From an uncultured Pelagibacteraceae bacterium (GTDB lineage Bacteria; Pseudomonadota; Alphaproteobacteria; Pelagibacterales; Pelagibacteraceae): a stretch of 64,000 bases of DNA. Positions 1 to 8,993 of this stretch are shown here, one piece after another. Positions within the stretch are counted from its first letter, which is position 1; every line of letters starts with the position of its first letter. Below the pieces are notes generated by a model that was not told the DNA's origin, ran no database searches, and was given only the letters and a program-made list of their open reading frames with translations. The translations under genes and the position numbers were made by a program. The stretch spans positions 1 through 64,000 of the forward strand of contig CACGDZ010000007.1 in the NCBI GenBank assembly GCA_902571955.1. Direction: 5' to 3'.

Positions 1-342
1 AAAAACTCGGGCGGCATAATCATGTCCTTTTTTGGTATTCTCTTTAATTCCCCGAAGGTCCTTCTCAATTTTCCATGTAATATTGATAAAAGGTGTTTTA
101 TTTAGGTCAATTTTGATCTCTTTTCCTAAGCCTGAAGCAGCATTATCCGCTACGGCTTTTAAATAATTACCATTTTCATTTGATCCAACAGTATAAGAAG
201 TCTTGTTATCTGCTCCTCTTACTTTACGGATCTCAAGTGCTGATAATTCTTTTTCAGTAAATTCAAAAACTTTTACAGTTTCTGAATGTGCTGAGCTAAA
301 AAAGATTAATGATGTAACAAATATATAAAAAATTTTTAACAT
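1..342 (-). CDS. DUF3047 family secreted protein, C-terminus cut by window edge
   Basis: The reading frame is open from an ATG at 342 down to base 1, so only the first 114 codons are present. It begins with a hydrophobic signal peptide ending near AHSE. Later come the features I associate with DUF3047: a W-K-I-E strand and a GHDYAARV stretch that matches the family's G-D-D-[FY]-A-A-R-[VI] signature. The function of DUF3047 is unknown; the signal peptide suggests a periplasmic location. It is divergent from the small ORF at 423. The family call is from motif recall. Confidence 0.75.
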   Translation of the reverse strand, partial: MLKIFYIFVTSLIFFSSAHSETVKVFEFTEKELSALEIRKVRGADNKTSYTVGSNENGNYLKAVADNAASGLGKEIKIDLNKTPFINITWKIEKDLRGIKENTKKGHDYAARVF

Positions 343-422
343 GTTCTTCTTATAGTGAGATTATTTATAAATTCAATATTCAGTCACAATTTCAACATTC
401 TAAACTCAAGATTGATTGCTAA

Positions 423-554
423 ATGAATAGTATGAAAATAATCTCTGTCTTTATACTTCTTATATATTGGTCAATAATAATCACAGCACCAGTTATGAGT
501 AAAAATTCTATTAAAAATCAAAATAAAGATAAAAAAATAGTTTCAATTTTTTGA
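423..554 (+). CDS. Small single-pass membrane protein (43 aa), hypothetical
   Basis: This ORF is too short for the supplied track. Translation gives 43 residues: a short start, one hydrophobic segment of about 18 residues, then a lysine- and asparagine-rich tail. It lies between the divergent DUF3047 gene and the convergent SDR gene and ends just before the SDR stop. No family was recognised. The anchor plus basic tail is typical of small membrane proteins, but an ORF of this size in AT-rich DNA could be chance. Confidence 0.35.
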   Translation: MNSMKIISVFILLIYWSIIITAPVMSKNSIKNQNKDKKIVSIF

Positions 555-556
555 GA

Positions 557-1303
557 CTAATATGTGGATCTACCACCACTGATATCAAATACCGCAGCTG
601 TAGAAAAAGTATTTTCTTGTGAAGAAAGCCAGCAAACTAGTGAAGTAAACTCATGTATTTCAAGAAATCTTCCTCTTGGCACCTTTGACAGCATTCTTTT
701 TACATGCTCTTTACTCATTTGATCTAATATTCTAGTTTTAGCACCTGCTGGGGTGACAGCGTTTACAGCTATATCTTTGTCAGCTAATTCTTTACCTAAA
801 GCTTTCGTTAACCCAATTGCGCCAGCTTTTCCAGAGCTATACGCGCTTGCATTTGCATTACCATCTTTACCTGCAACAGAAGCTACATTAACAATTCTTC
901 CATAGTTGTTTTTAATCATATTTGGGACTATTGCACGACAACAGTTAAAGGTACCTATTAGGTTTATCTGTACTATTTTATTCCACGTATCGACATCATA
1001 TTCCCATAGAGGACCTGTAGGACCAGTTATTCCAGCATTATTTATTAAAATATCAATATTTGTTTTTGCAATTATGTCTACAACATTTTTCTCTACATCT
1101 TGATAATTTGAAACATCAACAACGCTATAAAATAAATTTGGGTTTTTAACCTCATCAACAGTTGATTTAAGAAGCTTTTCGTCGATATCCCATATAAATA
1201 CTTTGGCACCAGACTCTAAAAATCTTTTTGCAACATCCAAACCAAACCCTTGAGCTCCACCAGTAACTACAGCTGTTCTATTTTTAAAATCAAATGTGTG
1301 CAT
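557..1303 (-). CDS. SDR family NAD(P)-dependent dehydrogenase
   Basis: A classical short-chain dehydrogenase of 248 residues. The cofactor motif TGGAQGFG is at about 14-21, NNAG at 88-91, and the catalytic Ser142, Tyr155 and Lys159 are present. The protein ends in SGGRSTY. The track starts further upstream inside the permease gene; the ATG at 1303, five bases after the permease stop, fits the domain start better. It is the last gene of the TRAP/NCS1 operon, which suggests oxidation of an imported hydroxyl compound, perhaps a sugar or sugar acid. A close paralogue lies at 59707-60456. The substrate cannot be read from sequence. Confidence 0.9.
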   Translation of the reverse strand: MHTFDFKNRTAVVTGGAQGFGLDVAKRFLESGAKVFIWDIDEKLLKSTVDEVKNPNLFYSVVDVSNYQDVEKNVVDIIAKTNIDILINNAGITGPTGPLWEYDVDTWNKIVQINLIGTFNCCRAIVPNMIKNNYGRIVNVASVAGKDGNANASAYSSGKAGAIGLTKALGKELADKDIAVNAVTPAGAKTRILDQMSKEHVKRMLSKVPRGRFLEIHEFTSLVCWLSSQENTFSTAAVFDISGGRSTY

Positions 1304-1308
1304 TAAAA

Positions 1309-2766
1309 TTATTTTTTTGCTAACAAGTAGTATGTGATCCAGGCAACAAATGCACCTATTATCCAAGCATAAGATTGTAAAAACATTAAATTAGTATTCC
1401 AAATTGTAGAAGCTGAAAAAATAAATCCTAGTATTAAAGAATAAACACCTTTTATATGCCAACCACCTGAATAATAATAAGCACTCTCTTTTTCTATAGA
1501 ATATAGATCTTTATTACTCAATTCTTGATTTTTAATTAAATAATAATCAGCTACCATCACACCAAATAAAGGACCAAAAAAAGCGCCTAATGTATCAACA
1601 AAGGATAAAATTCCTATTTGGCTCAATATAGTCAACCAAAATATTGCAATCAATAAACCAAAAAACAAAATTACATAACTTGCGCTTTTTAAACCTAATT
1701 TTAAAGGAGCAAAATTTATTAATGAGTATTGAGATGGTATGAAATTAGCAACTAAATTTGTCGAAGCTGAAGCAATTATAATAAAAAATAGAACAACAAT
1801 TGTTATTTGTATATTGTCAAGCTTACCAACTATATCCGTTGGATTAGTAAAAATTCTATCTATATCTGAAAATTTTTGATTAAGAAAAACGTCAGAACCT
1901 GTAACGATGAAAACAGACAAAAATGAAAAAATAATTAAATTCAAAATTAAACTAAAATTTCCTTTTCTCAATTCTTGCTCATTTTTTACATACCTAGAAA
2001 AATCACCAAAACTAATTATTAAAATTGAAAAATAAGCAAATATTGTTGCAGCAACTGTAATTAAAGGAATTAAATTATTTATATTAAAAAAATTATTTAG
2101 ATTAAATATATTTGAAAAAGCATCAGTAGTTATTTTTACATCACTTAATAAAACAACAAAGAAAAAAATAAGCATTCCGGTATAGACTGTAATCGCTGAG
2201 AAATTAATTATTTTTTTATTGTATTGCATCCCAACAGTAAAAAACAAAGTCTGTAAAATAATTATTATTACTATCGCAGACCAATCAATAATGTTCAGAC
2301 CAAAATAAAAGACAATAAATAATTCTTGTTCCAATAAGGAATTATCAATTGAGAAAATTGCTATCCTTATCAAATAAACTAATATTTTAGATAAAAAATA
2401 AGTTTGGATACCAAATAAAAAAATCCCCACCAAACTTCTGATTAATCCAAATAATTTAGCACCATTAAATCCTAAAGATGACCTTAACAACACTGCAAAT
2501 GGTAAACCAAATTTTTGAGAAGGCTTCCCAATTGCATTTGAGAACAAATAAACAAAAAAAGATCCTAATATGACTCCAAAAAATACTACAAATGCATTTA
2601 AGCTATATATTAAGTACAGCGAAGATATTAATGAAAAACCAATTACACTTTGCACATTTACGCCCCAGAAACAGAAAAGATCTTTCCAATTCCAAGTTTT
2701 ATAATTTGGATTAACTGTTACTAGGTCCCAATTTGAAAGAGAATATTTTACTTTTGGCTGATTCAC
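1309..2766 (-). CDS. NCS1-family permease (nucleobase/allantoin/hydantoin type)
   Basis: A 485-residue membrane protein with about twelve hydrophobic segments. NCS1 hallmarks are visible: an N-terminal W-x-D-L-x-x-x-W-G-x-N stretch, then a GLPFAVLLRSSLG block followed by IRSLVGIFLFGIQTY. NCS1 carriers take up cytosine, uracil, allantoin, hydantoins or thiamine with H+ or Na+. The start is GTG. It sits between the TRAP genes and an SDR gene on the same strand with short gaps, so it is probably co-transcribed. The substrate is not assigned. Confidence 0.87.
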   Translation of the reverse strand: MNQPKVKYSLSNWDLVTVNPNYKTWNWKDLFCFWGVNVQSVIGFSLISSLYLIYSLNAFVVFFGVILGSFFVYLFSNAIGKPSQKFGLPFAVLLRSSLGFNGAKLFGLIRSLVGIFLFGIQTYFLSKILVYLIRIAIFSIDNSLLEQELFIVFYFGLNIIDWSAIVIIIILQTLFFTVGMQYNKKIINFSAITVYTGMLIFFFVVLLSDVKITTDAFSNIFNLNNFFNINNLIPLITVAATIFAYFSILIISFGDFSRYVKNEQELRKGNFSLILNLIIFSFLSVFIVTGSDVFLNQKFSDIDRIFTNPTDIVGKLDNIQITIVVLFFIIIASASTNLVANFIPSQYSLINFAPLKLGLKSASYVILFFGLLIAIFWLTILSQIGILSFVDTLGAFFGPLFGVMVADYYLIKNQELSNKDLYSIEKESAYYYSGGWHIKGVYSLILGFIFSASTIWNTNLMFLQSYAWIIGAFVAWITYYLLAKK

Positions 2767-2791
2767 TAAGTTTATTCTAAACTAATAAATA

Positions 2792-4126
2792 CTACTGTCC
2801 ATATAAGAGAGTTGGCAACCATAAAGCAATTTTAGGAAATATAATAATTAGCACCAAACCTATAATTTGTAGAACCATAAATTGCATCATTCCATAATAA
2901 ATATCTTTCAAATCCCATTCTGGAACTACCCCTTTTAAAAAATATGCCGAAAGTGCTACAGGTGGAGATAGCCAGGCGGTCTGGAGATTAACAGCTACTA
3001 ATATTGCAAACCAAGTTAAATTAAATCCTAATGCTTCTACCAATGGCAAAATTATTGGAACAATTATCATAACTATTGGCACCCATTCTAATGGCCAACC
3101 TAGCAAAAATATCATAACCATTATCATTCCTAAAATCAGATATTTATTCATTTCTAAACCTAATAAAAATTCTGTTAGTAATGTTGGCGTTCCCAATCTA
3201 GCAAATACAGCCCCAAAAAAATTTGAGGCCGCAACTAAAACCATTATCAAAGCTGTGATTTCAAGAGTTTTAACTAAAGCTTCTTGAAGTTTTGAAAATG
3301 TTAATTTTTTATATGCCAATGACAGTAGCAATGCACCCATTGCACCACAACCAGCAGCCTCTGTAGGTGTAGCAAAACCAAACAAAATACTTCCTAATGC
3401 TGCAAAAACTAATGCCGCAGGTGGGACCAAACCTAAAAAAAACTCAATCCAAACTTCTTTCATGCTTACTGCTCGCATTTCTTCTGGTAGAACAGGCCCG
3501 AGTTTTGGATTAATCATACATCTAATTGTTGTGTAGCCTGCATATAAACTTGCAAGAAGAATTCCTGGAATAATTGCAGCTGCAAATAAATCAATAACTG
3601 GAATTTCCATTATAGGCCCCATAACTACAAGCATGATACTGGGCGGAATTAAAATTCCCAAAGTACCACCAGCTGTAATTGTACCTGCAGCAAGTTTTAC
3701 ATCGTAATTTGATCTGTTCATTGATTTTGCAGCCATAATTCCCAAGATAGTAACTGAGGCACCAACTATTCCGGTTGCAGCTGCAAAAATAACTGAAACA
3801 AATAATACTGCGTAGTATAATGAGCCCTTAACTCTAGCTAACATCATTTGGAAGGCTGAAAATAATCTTTCCATTAAACCTGCTTGTTCCATCATTATTC
3901 CCATAAACACAAAGAGCGGAACGGCGGCGAGAGTTTGTTCGGTCATAACCATCGAAAATTGAAGCGTCATTAAATAAAAAACCAATTTTCCAAATCCTAA
4001 ATAACCAAATACAAAACCTAAAAAAATTAATGTGAAGGAAATTGGGAATCCAACAAATATTGCAAAAAGCATTACTCCTACCAAAATAAAACCTAAAATA
4101 GCTGGATCAATTAATTCTGCTATCAT
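2792..4126 (-). CDS. dctM: TRAP transporter large permease (DctM)
   Basis: A polytopic inner-membrane protein of 444 residues, the usual size for DctM, with repeated hydrophobic helices and the typical IPPSIMLVVMGP and SPPVALSAYFLKG segments. With DctQ and the periplasmic DctP it forms a Na+-driven TRAP importer for organic acids or related compounds. Its ATG overlaps the dctQ stop (ATGA), implying translational coupling. Confidence 0.95.
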   Translation of the reverse strand: MIAELIDPAILGFILVGVMLFAIFVGFPISFTLIFLGFVFGYLGFGKLVFYLMTLQFSMVMTEQTLAAVPLFVFMGIMMEQAGLMERLFSAFQMMLARVKGSLYYAVLFVSVIFAAATGIVGASVTILGIMAAKSMNRSNYDVKLAAGTITAGGTLGILIPPSIMLVVMGPIMEIPVIDLFAAAIIPGILLASLYAGYTTIRCMINPKLGPVLPEEMRAVSMKEVWIEFFLGLVPPAALVFAALGSILFGFATPTEAAGCGAMGALLLSLAYKKLTFSKLQEALVKTLEITALIMVLVAASNFFGAVFARLGTPTLLTEFLLGLEMNKYLILGMIMVMIFLLGWPLEWVPIVMIIVPIILPLVEALGFNLTWFAILVAVNLQTAWLSPPVALSAYFLKGVVPEWDLKDIYYGMMQFMVLQIIGLVLIIIFPKIALWLPTLLYGQ

Positions 4127-4737
4127 TTATTTTCTCCTGGCCACTCACCCTTTTTAGCTGCCCAGTAACTTTTAAGTAATTCTGAAAATCCTTGGATAAG
4201 TAAAAATATAATTCCAATTAATAAACACGTTTTAATTGGCCACATATACGGCATCCAGGTCGTATCCATTCCTCTTTCACCTCTTTGGATAGACTCTACA
4301 ACAAATCCAAAAGTCATATAAAAAAAGACAAGTAGACCTGGAAAATAAAATAAAAGATATAGCCAAAAATCAATTAATCCTTGGTTTTTAATTTTAAAAT
4401 TTCTGTATAAAAAATCTGCTCGAATATGAACTCCTTTTGAAAGTGCATAACCTGCACCCAGCATAAATAGAGCTCCATATAAAAATCTGCTTATATCATA
4501 AGCCCAGATTGTTGGTGCTAAAAATAGTTTTCTTGCAAGTACCTCATAGGTCATAGCAAAGATAAGTGGCATTAATATCCAACAGACTACACTACCAACT
4601 CGCTTGCTAAATTTGTCTATATTAGTTATAGACTTTGCCATCCAGGATGGCATATCCCCTGGCATCTTTCCTGAACCACCCCGCCTTTCGGCAATCATTT
4701 CATCTGAAATATCTAGTTTACTTGGGTCTTCTGCCAT
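4123..4737 (-). CDS. dctQ: TRAP transporter small permease (DctQ)
   Basis: The small TRAP membrane subunit, with four predicted hydrophobic helices after a hydrophilic N-terminus of about 40 residues. The track begins at a TTG (4752); the ATG at 4737 gives a more natural start, and the TTG version would add only MIKIF. The helices carry the family's W-x-x-E-V-x-x-R and R-x-D pattern around VLARKLF and HIRADFL. It lies downstream of dctP across a terminator hairpin and overlaps dctM. The protein resembles the long-N-terminus DctQ annotated with mannitol/chloroaromatic systems, which does not fix the substrate. Confidence 0.9.
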   Translation of the reverse strand: MAEDPSKLDISDEMIAERRGGSGKMPGDMPSWMAKSITNIDKFSKRVGSVVCWILMPLIFAMTYEVLARKLFLAPTIWAYDISRFLYGALFMLGAGYALSKGVHIRADFLYRNFKIKNQGLIDFWLYLLFYFPGLLVFFYMTFGFVVESIQRGERGMDTTWMPYMWPIKTCLLIGIIFLLIQGFSELLKSYWAAKKGEWPGENK

Positions 4738-4760
4738 AAAAATTTTTATCAAAAAAAATT

Positions 4761-4784
4761 AGAGCGGACTGATAAGTCCGCTCT
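4761..4784 (-). terminator. Intrinsic terminator/attenuator between dctP and dctQ
   Basis: A perfect 10-bp stem (agagcggact / agtccgctct) with a 4-base loop, followed on the minus strand by a U-rich run (AATTTTTTTTG). It lies between the dctP stop and the dctQ start. This placement would end most transcripts after dctP or protect their 3' end, giving more binding protein than permease. Confidence 0.88.
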
Positions 4785-4805
4785 AATGTTCTAATTATTT
4801 AATGA

Positions 4806-5900
4806 TTACTTTAATGTTGCTGCGTGAGCCATTCCTAGCTTCGCATTTGACATTTGAGCACCACTCCAGAAAGGAACTGCTTTATCAGCAAATACTTTCA
4901 TAGAGTCGTAAACTTCTTTGAAAAATGCATTTTTTTCAGCATTTTTGTTCAAAGTTGCTTTAGCAGCTGCCATATACTCAGTGAAGTAGTCAGATGGAGT
5001 ATCTTCTAAAATCACTCCATGTTTTGTTGTAAGTTCTTGTAAAGCTTCACCGTTTGATAAAATTCTATAACTTAAAGATTTTATCAAAGACGCATCCGCC
5101 GCAACTTCAAGAGACTTCTTCTCATGTGCAGTCATAGCATCATATGTTTTTCCAGTAATATAAAAGTCAGCATTTACCACTACTTGGTGTAAACCTTGTA
5201 AGTAATAGTGTTTTAAAACTTTTTGGAAACCAAATGTTAAGTCTGGTTTTGGACAACACCATTCAGCAGCATCAATAGTTCCTGCTTCTAATGCTGGCAG
5301 AATATCTCCACCACCCATAGCAACAGATGCTATACCAATGTCTTTATAAGTTTGTCCTGGAATTCCTGGAGGAGTTCTGAATTTATATTTTCTAAAGTCA
5401 GCCATATCTTTAATTGGTTTTGGAAACCAACCTAAAGCCTCTGGTCCAACAGGTTGAAGCATAAATCCTTTAATGTCTCTGTTCATCTCTTTCCATAATT
5501 GATCATAAAGCGCTTTTCCACCACCATATTGGAACCAAGATAGAAATGCTAAGTTGTCTATACCTATTCCGCCACCAGCTACTGGAGAACCAAATAGCAT
5601 CGCAGCAGGGTGTTCACCTGACCAATAGTGAGTCCATGCAAATCCACAGTCAATCAAACCTTTGTCAACAGCATCCAGAGTTTCCTTAACTCCAACAACT
5701 GCTCCAGCAGGTAAGATTTCAAATTTTAGAGATCCACCAGTCAATTCTGTTACCGTATCAGTAAAGTCCTTTAACATTTTAACTTCATCAGCTTTAGTAT
5801 TAAGAACTGTCTGACATTTTAGTGTTTTTGCAGCATTAGCATTTGAGATAAATCCAAATACCATAGCAACTGCAAATAACATTGAAATGATTTTTTTCAT
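4806..5900 (-). CDS. dctP: TRAP transporter substrate-binding protein (DctP/TakP type)
   Basis: A periplasmic solute receptor of 364 residues with a signal peptide (MKKIISMLFAVAMVFGF, cleavage near ANA-AK). The family's FRTPPG stretch, whose arginine binds the substrate carboxylate, and an AAEWCCPKPD loop are present. The latter corresponds to the A-E-[WF] loop of TakP-like receptors for 2-oxoacids. It is first in the operon, preceded by GAGAGGGAAAACGAT before the ATG, and followed by a terminator hairpin. A monocarboxylate or 2-oxoacid ligand is a reasonable guess, not proven. Confidence 0.93.
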   Translation of the reverse strand: MKKIISMLFAVAMVFGFISNANAAKTLKCQTVLNTKADEVKMLKDFTDTVTELTGGSLKFEILPAGAVVGVKETLDAVDKGLIDCGFAWTHYWSGEHPAAMLFGSPVAGGGIGIDNLAFLSWFQYGGGKALYDQLWKEMNRDIKGFMLQPVGPEALGWFPKPIKDMADFRKYKFRTPPGIPGQTYKDIGIASVAMGGGDILPALEAGTIDAAEWCCPKPDLTFGFQKVLKHYYLQGLHQVVVNADFYITGKTYDAMTAHEKKSLEVAADASLIKSLSYRILSNGEALQELTTKHGVILEDTPSDYFTEYMAAAKATLNKNAEKNAFFKEVYDSMKVFADKAVPFWSGAQMSNAKLGMAHAATLK

Positions 5901-5907
5901 ATCGTTT

Positions 5908-5913
5908 TCCCTC
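5908..5913 (-). promoter_or_regulatory. Strong ribosome-binding site of dctP
   Basis: GAGGGA lies 7 bases ahead of the dctP ATG. Strong Shine-Dalgarno sequences are scarce in this window. The same motif precedes the two other binding-protein genes (58541 and 63436). Confidence 0.65.
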
Positions 5914-6046
5914 TCTTTATTTATAAAAACAAAAGCTTGTCAAAGAATGAAATCTAAAACAAGTGTTATTATTGGATTATTTTAATTTTTTTTTGTACAG
6001 AAATGTTACAATTAAAAATAATTTTAATTTATAAGAGTTCTAAGTA

Positions 6047-7642
6047 ATGGAAAATTTTGATTATATAATTATTGGTGCTGGATCAGCAGGTTGTGTTCTA
6101 GCTAACCGAATTTCGTCTAATCCAAATAATAAAGTCTTGCTTTTAGAGGCTGGAGGTAAAGATACTAATCCATGGATACATATTCCTGGGGGGTATTTTA
6201 AAACAATGCATAATCCTAAAACCGATTGGTGTTTCAATACAGAGGAAGAACCTTTCTGTAATAATAGAAAGATGACATACCCAAGAGGAAAAACCCTCGG
6301 AGGGAGCTCCTCTATAAATGGAATGCTATATATTAGAGGTCAATCGAATGATTATAATTATTGGAGACAATTAGGAAATGTAGGGTGGTCATGGGATGAT
6401 GTGCTCCCCTATTTTAAAAAATCTGAAGATTTTCAATTTGGAGAAAATGAATTCCATGGGTCAGGTGGACCCATAAAAGTTGAAAAAATAAGATCTACTT
6501 TCAAAGTTTTAGATTTATTTTTAGAGGCAGCAGAAGAATTTGGATATAAAAAAACTGACGACTTCAATAATGGTAATAACGAAGGAATGGGATACTTCCC
6601 TTTAACTGTTAAAAATGGTTTTAGATGTAGCACAGCAGTAGGATATCTAAATCCAGTAAAAAATAGAAGTAATTTAAAAATTATAACTAAGGCTCACATC
6701 AAAAATATTGAATTTGAGAATAAGGTTGCCAAAAAAGTTAACTTTTGGACTGGTGATAAATTAAATACTGTTGAAGCAAACAGTGAGATTATTCTTAGCG
6801 CTGGTACTATTGGATCTCCTCACATTCTTCAAGCTTCAGGCTTGGGGCCAGCAAAATTATTACGGGATAACGGAATTGATGTTTTGATGGAAAATAAAAG
6901 TATTGGTCAAAACCTAACAGATCATTTGATGCTAAGACCAGTTTATAAAATAAAAAATTTAGAAACATTAAATGATATTTATTATAGCTTTACTAAAAAA
7001 ATATTTACTGGATTAAAATTTTTCTTAACACGAACTGGTCCTCTTACAGTTGGTGCTAGTTATTTGTGTGGTTTCGTAAAGAGTGATCCACATTTAGAAA
7101 CTCCTAACTTACAATTTCATGTTTCTCCTGCTAGTACAGATCTCCTAGGAAAATCATCGTTACACAAATTTCCAGCTTTCACACCCACCATTACTAATGT
7201 CAGACCTACTAGCAGAGGATCTATTGAACTTAAATCTTACGATACAAGAACTCCTCCAAAGATTAAAATGAATTATCTATCTACAGATGAGGATAGAGAG
7301 ATAGCAGGTAAGTCTCTTAAAATAGTAAGAAAAATAGTTATGGAGTCTAAAGCCTATAAAGATTATGGACCAGAAGAATTAAGACCAGGTATAAATATTA
7401 CTGACAATGAACAATTAGCCGTTGAGGCAGGAAAATATGCAAATACAATTTTCCATCCAGTAAGTACATGTAGAATGGGTAAAGATGAAAATGCAGTAGT
7501 GTCTGATCAGTTAAAGGTTCATGGAGTCAAAAACTTAAGAGTGATTGATGCATCAATAATGCCTTATATAACATCAGGAAATACTAATGCTCCAACAATA
7601 ATGATTGCGGAAAAAGGTGCAGACATGATACTACACCAGTAA
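6047..7642 (+). CDS. GMC-family FAD oxidoreductase (choline dehydrogenase-like)
   Basis: Full-length GMC enzyme, 531 residues. The FAD-binding GAGSAG is at residues 10-15, the first GMC signature (GKTLGGSSSINGMLY) is near 80, and the catalytic pair sits near His470 (FHPVSTCRMG) and the SGNTNAP region. Such enzymes oxidise primary alcohols, including choline and other alcohols. It heads a rightward chain in which each gene overlaps the next by TAATG, and it is divergent from the TRAP operon. The neighbours give no betaine pathway, so I do not use betA. Confidence 0.92.
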   Translation: MENFDYIIIGAGSAGCVLANRISSNPNNKVLLLEAGGKDTNPWIHIPGGYFKTMHNPKTDWCFNTEEEPFCNNRKMTYPRGKTLGGSSSINGMLYIRGQSNDYNYWRQLGNVGWSWDDVLPYFKKSEDFQFGENEFHGSGGPIKVEKIRSTFKVLDLFLEAAEEFGYKKTDDFNNGNNEGMGYFPLTVKNGFRCSTAVGYLNPVKNRSNLKIITKAHIKNIEFENKVAKKVNFWTGDKLNTVEANSEIILSAGTIGSPHILQASGLGPAKLLRDNGIDVLMENKSIGQNLTDHLMLRPVYKIKNLETLNDIYYSFTKKIFTGLKFFLTRTGPLTVGASYLCGFVKSDPHLETPNLQFHVSPASTDLLGKSSLHKFPAFTPTITNVRPTSRGSIELKSYDTRTPPKIKMNYLSTDEDREIAGKSLKIVRKIVMESKAYKDYGPEELRPGINITDNEQLAVEAGKYANTIFHPVSTCRMGKDENAVVSDQLKVHGVKNLRVIDASIMPYITSGNTNAPTIMIAEKGADMILHQ

Positions 7643-8235
7643 TGATTGCAGAATTTTTTACACCTGAACAAATTGCAATTGTAACTCAAATAATTCTTAT
7701 TGATTTAGTTTTAGCGGGTGACAACGCAATAATAATTGGAATGGTTGCATCTAAATTTCCAGTCGAACAAAGAAAAAAAGTAATTTTTTGGGGAATCGGC
7801 GGTGCTGTAATTTTAAGAATAATACTGACACTACTTACAGCTTATCTGCTACAAATCACAGGTTTAAGATTAATTGGGGGATTGTTATTACTTTATATTG
7901 TTTACAAACTTTATGTGGATGTAATAAAAGGTTCTGAGACTGAAGAAGATATTAAAGTAGATAACTCTAGTTTTTTAAAGGCTATTTGGACTGTTTTATT
8001 AGCTGATTTTACAATGAGTTTAGATAACGTGCTAGGTGTGGCAGGCGCAGCTGGCGATCATTATGGACTTCTTGTTTTTGGATTAGTTTTATCAATTGTT
8101 TTAATGGCAACTGCAGCAACTTTAATTTCTGGATGGATTAAAAAATATAGATGGATAGCTTGGCTTGGATTATTAGCCATTTTAGTTGTAGCTGTTGAGT
8201 TGATTTACACAGATATTAAAATATTATTCTTTTAA
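7642..8235 (+). CDS. TerC family integral membrane protein
   Basis: A 197-residue membrane protein with about seven hydrophobic segments and the paired TerC motifs, LAGDNAIIIG near residue 25 and FTMSLDNVLGVAGA near 125. The conserved aspartates are thought to bind metal. Members of this group (YjbE, Alx-like) are linked to manganese or other metal export and pH stress, not only tellurium. It overlaps the genes on both sides by one base (TAATG). Confidence 0.92.
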   Translation: MIAEFFTPEQIAIVTQIILIDLVLAGDNAIIIGMVASKFPVEQRKKVIFWGIGGAVILRIILTLLTAYLLQITGLRLIGGLLLLYIVYKLYVDVIKGSETEEDIKVDNSSFLKAIWTVLLADFTMSLDNVLGVAGAAGDHYGLLVFGLVLSIVLMATAATLISGWIKKYRWIAWLGLLAILVVAVELIYTDIKILFF

Positions 8236-8993
8236 TGTATCTACAAAAAATAAATCTAAAAAACAAATATGCTTTAGTCACCGGCGCAGGTAAAGGACTA
8301 GGAAGAGCATGTTCAATTGCATTGGCTGAAGCAGGTGCAACAGTTATTGCTTTAAGCAGAACATCTTCGGATCTTAATAGATTAGAAAAGGACATAAAAA
8401 AAGTTAGAGGTAAAATTATTAAAATTTCATGTGATGTAATGAATTATGAAGATTTAAAACAAAAATTAGATAAACTTAAAATTATTGATGTGTTAGTAAA
8501 TAATGCAGGAACTAATATTCCAGAACCCTTTGAAAAAATTAAACAAAAAAGTATGAATTACCTAGTAGATTTAAATCTCAAGGCAGCATTTAACGTGGCA
8601 CAACTTGTTGTAAAAAAAATGCTAAAAAATAATAAAAGACCTGGATCAATTATAAATATGTCTTCTCAACTAGGCCATGTTGGTATGAATGGTAGAAACG
8701 TATATAATATGACTAAATTTGGAATTGAAGGTTTAACTAAAGGGATGGGAGTCGAATTAGCTAAAAAAAATATCAGGGTAAACACAGTAGCACCTACATT
8801 TGTTGAAACACCTATGGTTAAAAACTTTTTTAAAAATAAAAAGTTTAAAAAATTAGCCCTTGGTAATATTCCAATGGGAAAAGCAGCTTCGGAAAGTGAT
8901 GTTGCTACAACAGTATGTTTTTTGGCATCCTCAGCATCTTCAATGATAACTGGAACATCAATAATTATAGATGGTGGATGGACAGCTCAATAA
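8235..8993 (+). CDS. SDR family oxidoreductase (gluconate 5-dehydrogenase-like)
   Basis: A 252-residue classical SDR with TGAGKGLG at 16-23, NNAG at 89-92, catalytic serine near 143-144 (NMSSQLG), Tyr157 and Lys161, ending in DGGWTAQ. The general shape resembles gluconate 5-dehydrogenase and 3-oxoacyl-ACP reductase paralogues. It is joined to terC by TAATG and overlaps the start of the peptidase gene. A role beside the GMC enzyme, oxidising or reducing the same carbon skeleton, is inference. Confidence 0.9.
   Translation: MYLQKINLKNKYALVTGAGKGLGRACSIALAEAGATVIALSRTSSDLNRLEKDIKKVRGKIIKISCDVMNYEDLKQKLDKLKIIDVLVNNAGTNIPEPFEKIKQKSMNYLVDLNLKAAFNVAQLVVKKMLKNNKRPGSIINMSSQLGHVGMNGRNVYNMTKFGIEGLTKGMGVELAKKNIRVNTVAPTFVETPMVKNFFKNKKFKKLALGNIPMGKAASESDVATTVCFLASSASSMITGTSIIIDGGWTAQ

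Noticed and set aside
906-1103. Plus-strand 65-aa ORF inside the SDR gene
   Set aside because: It is the antisense shadow of a strongly conserved dehydrogenase; no motif or ribosome site of its own.
4738-4752. TTG start for dctQ as given in the track
   Set aside because: It adds five residues with no ribosome site; the ATG at 4737 is a normal start.
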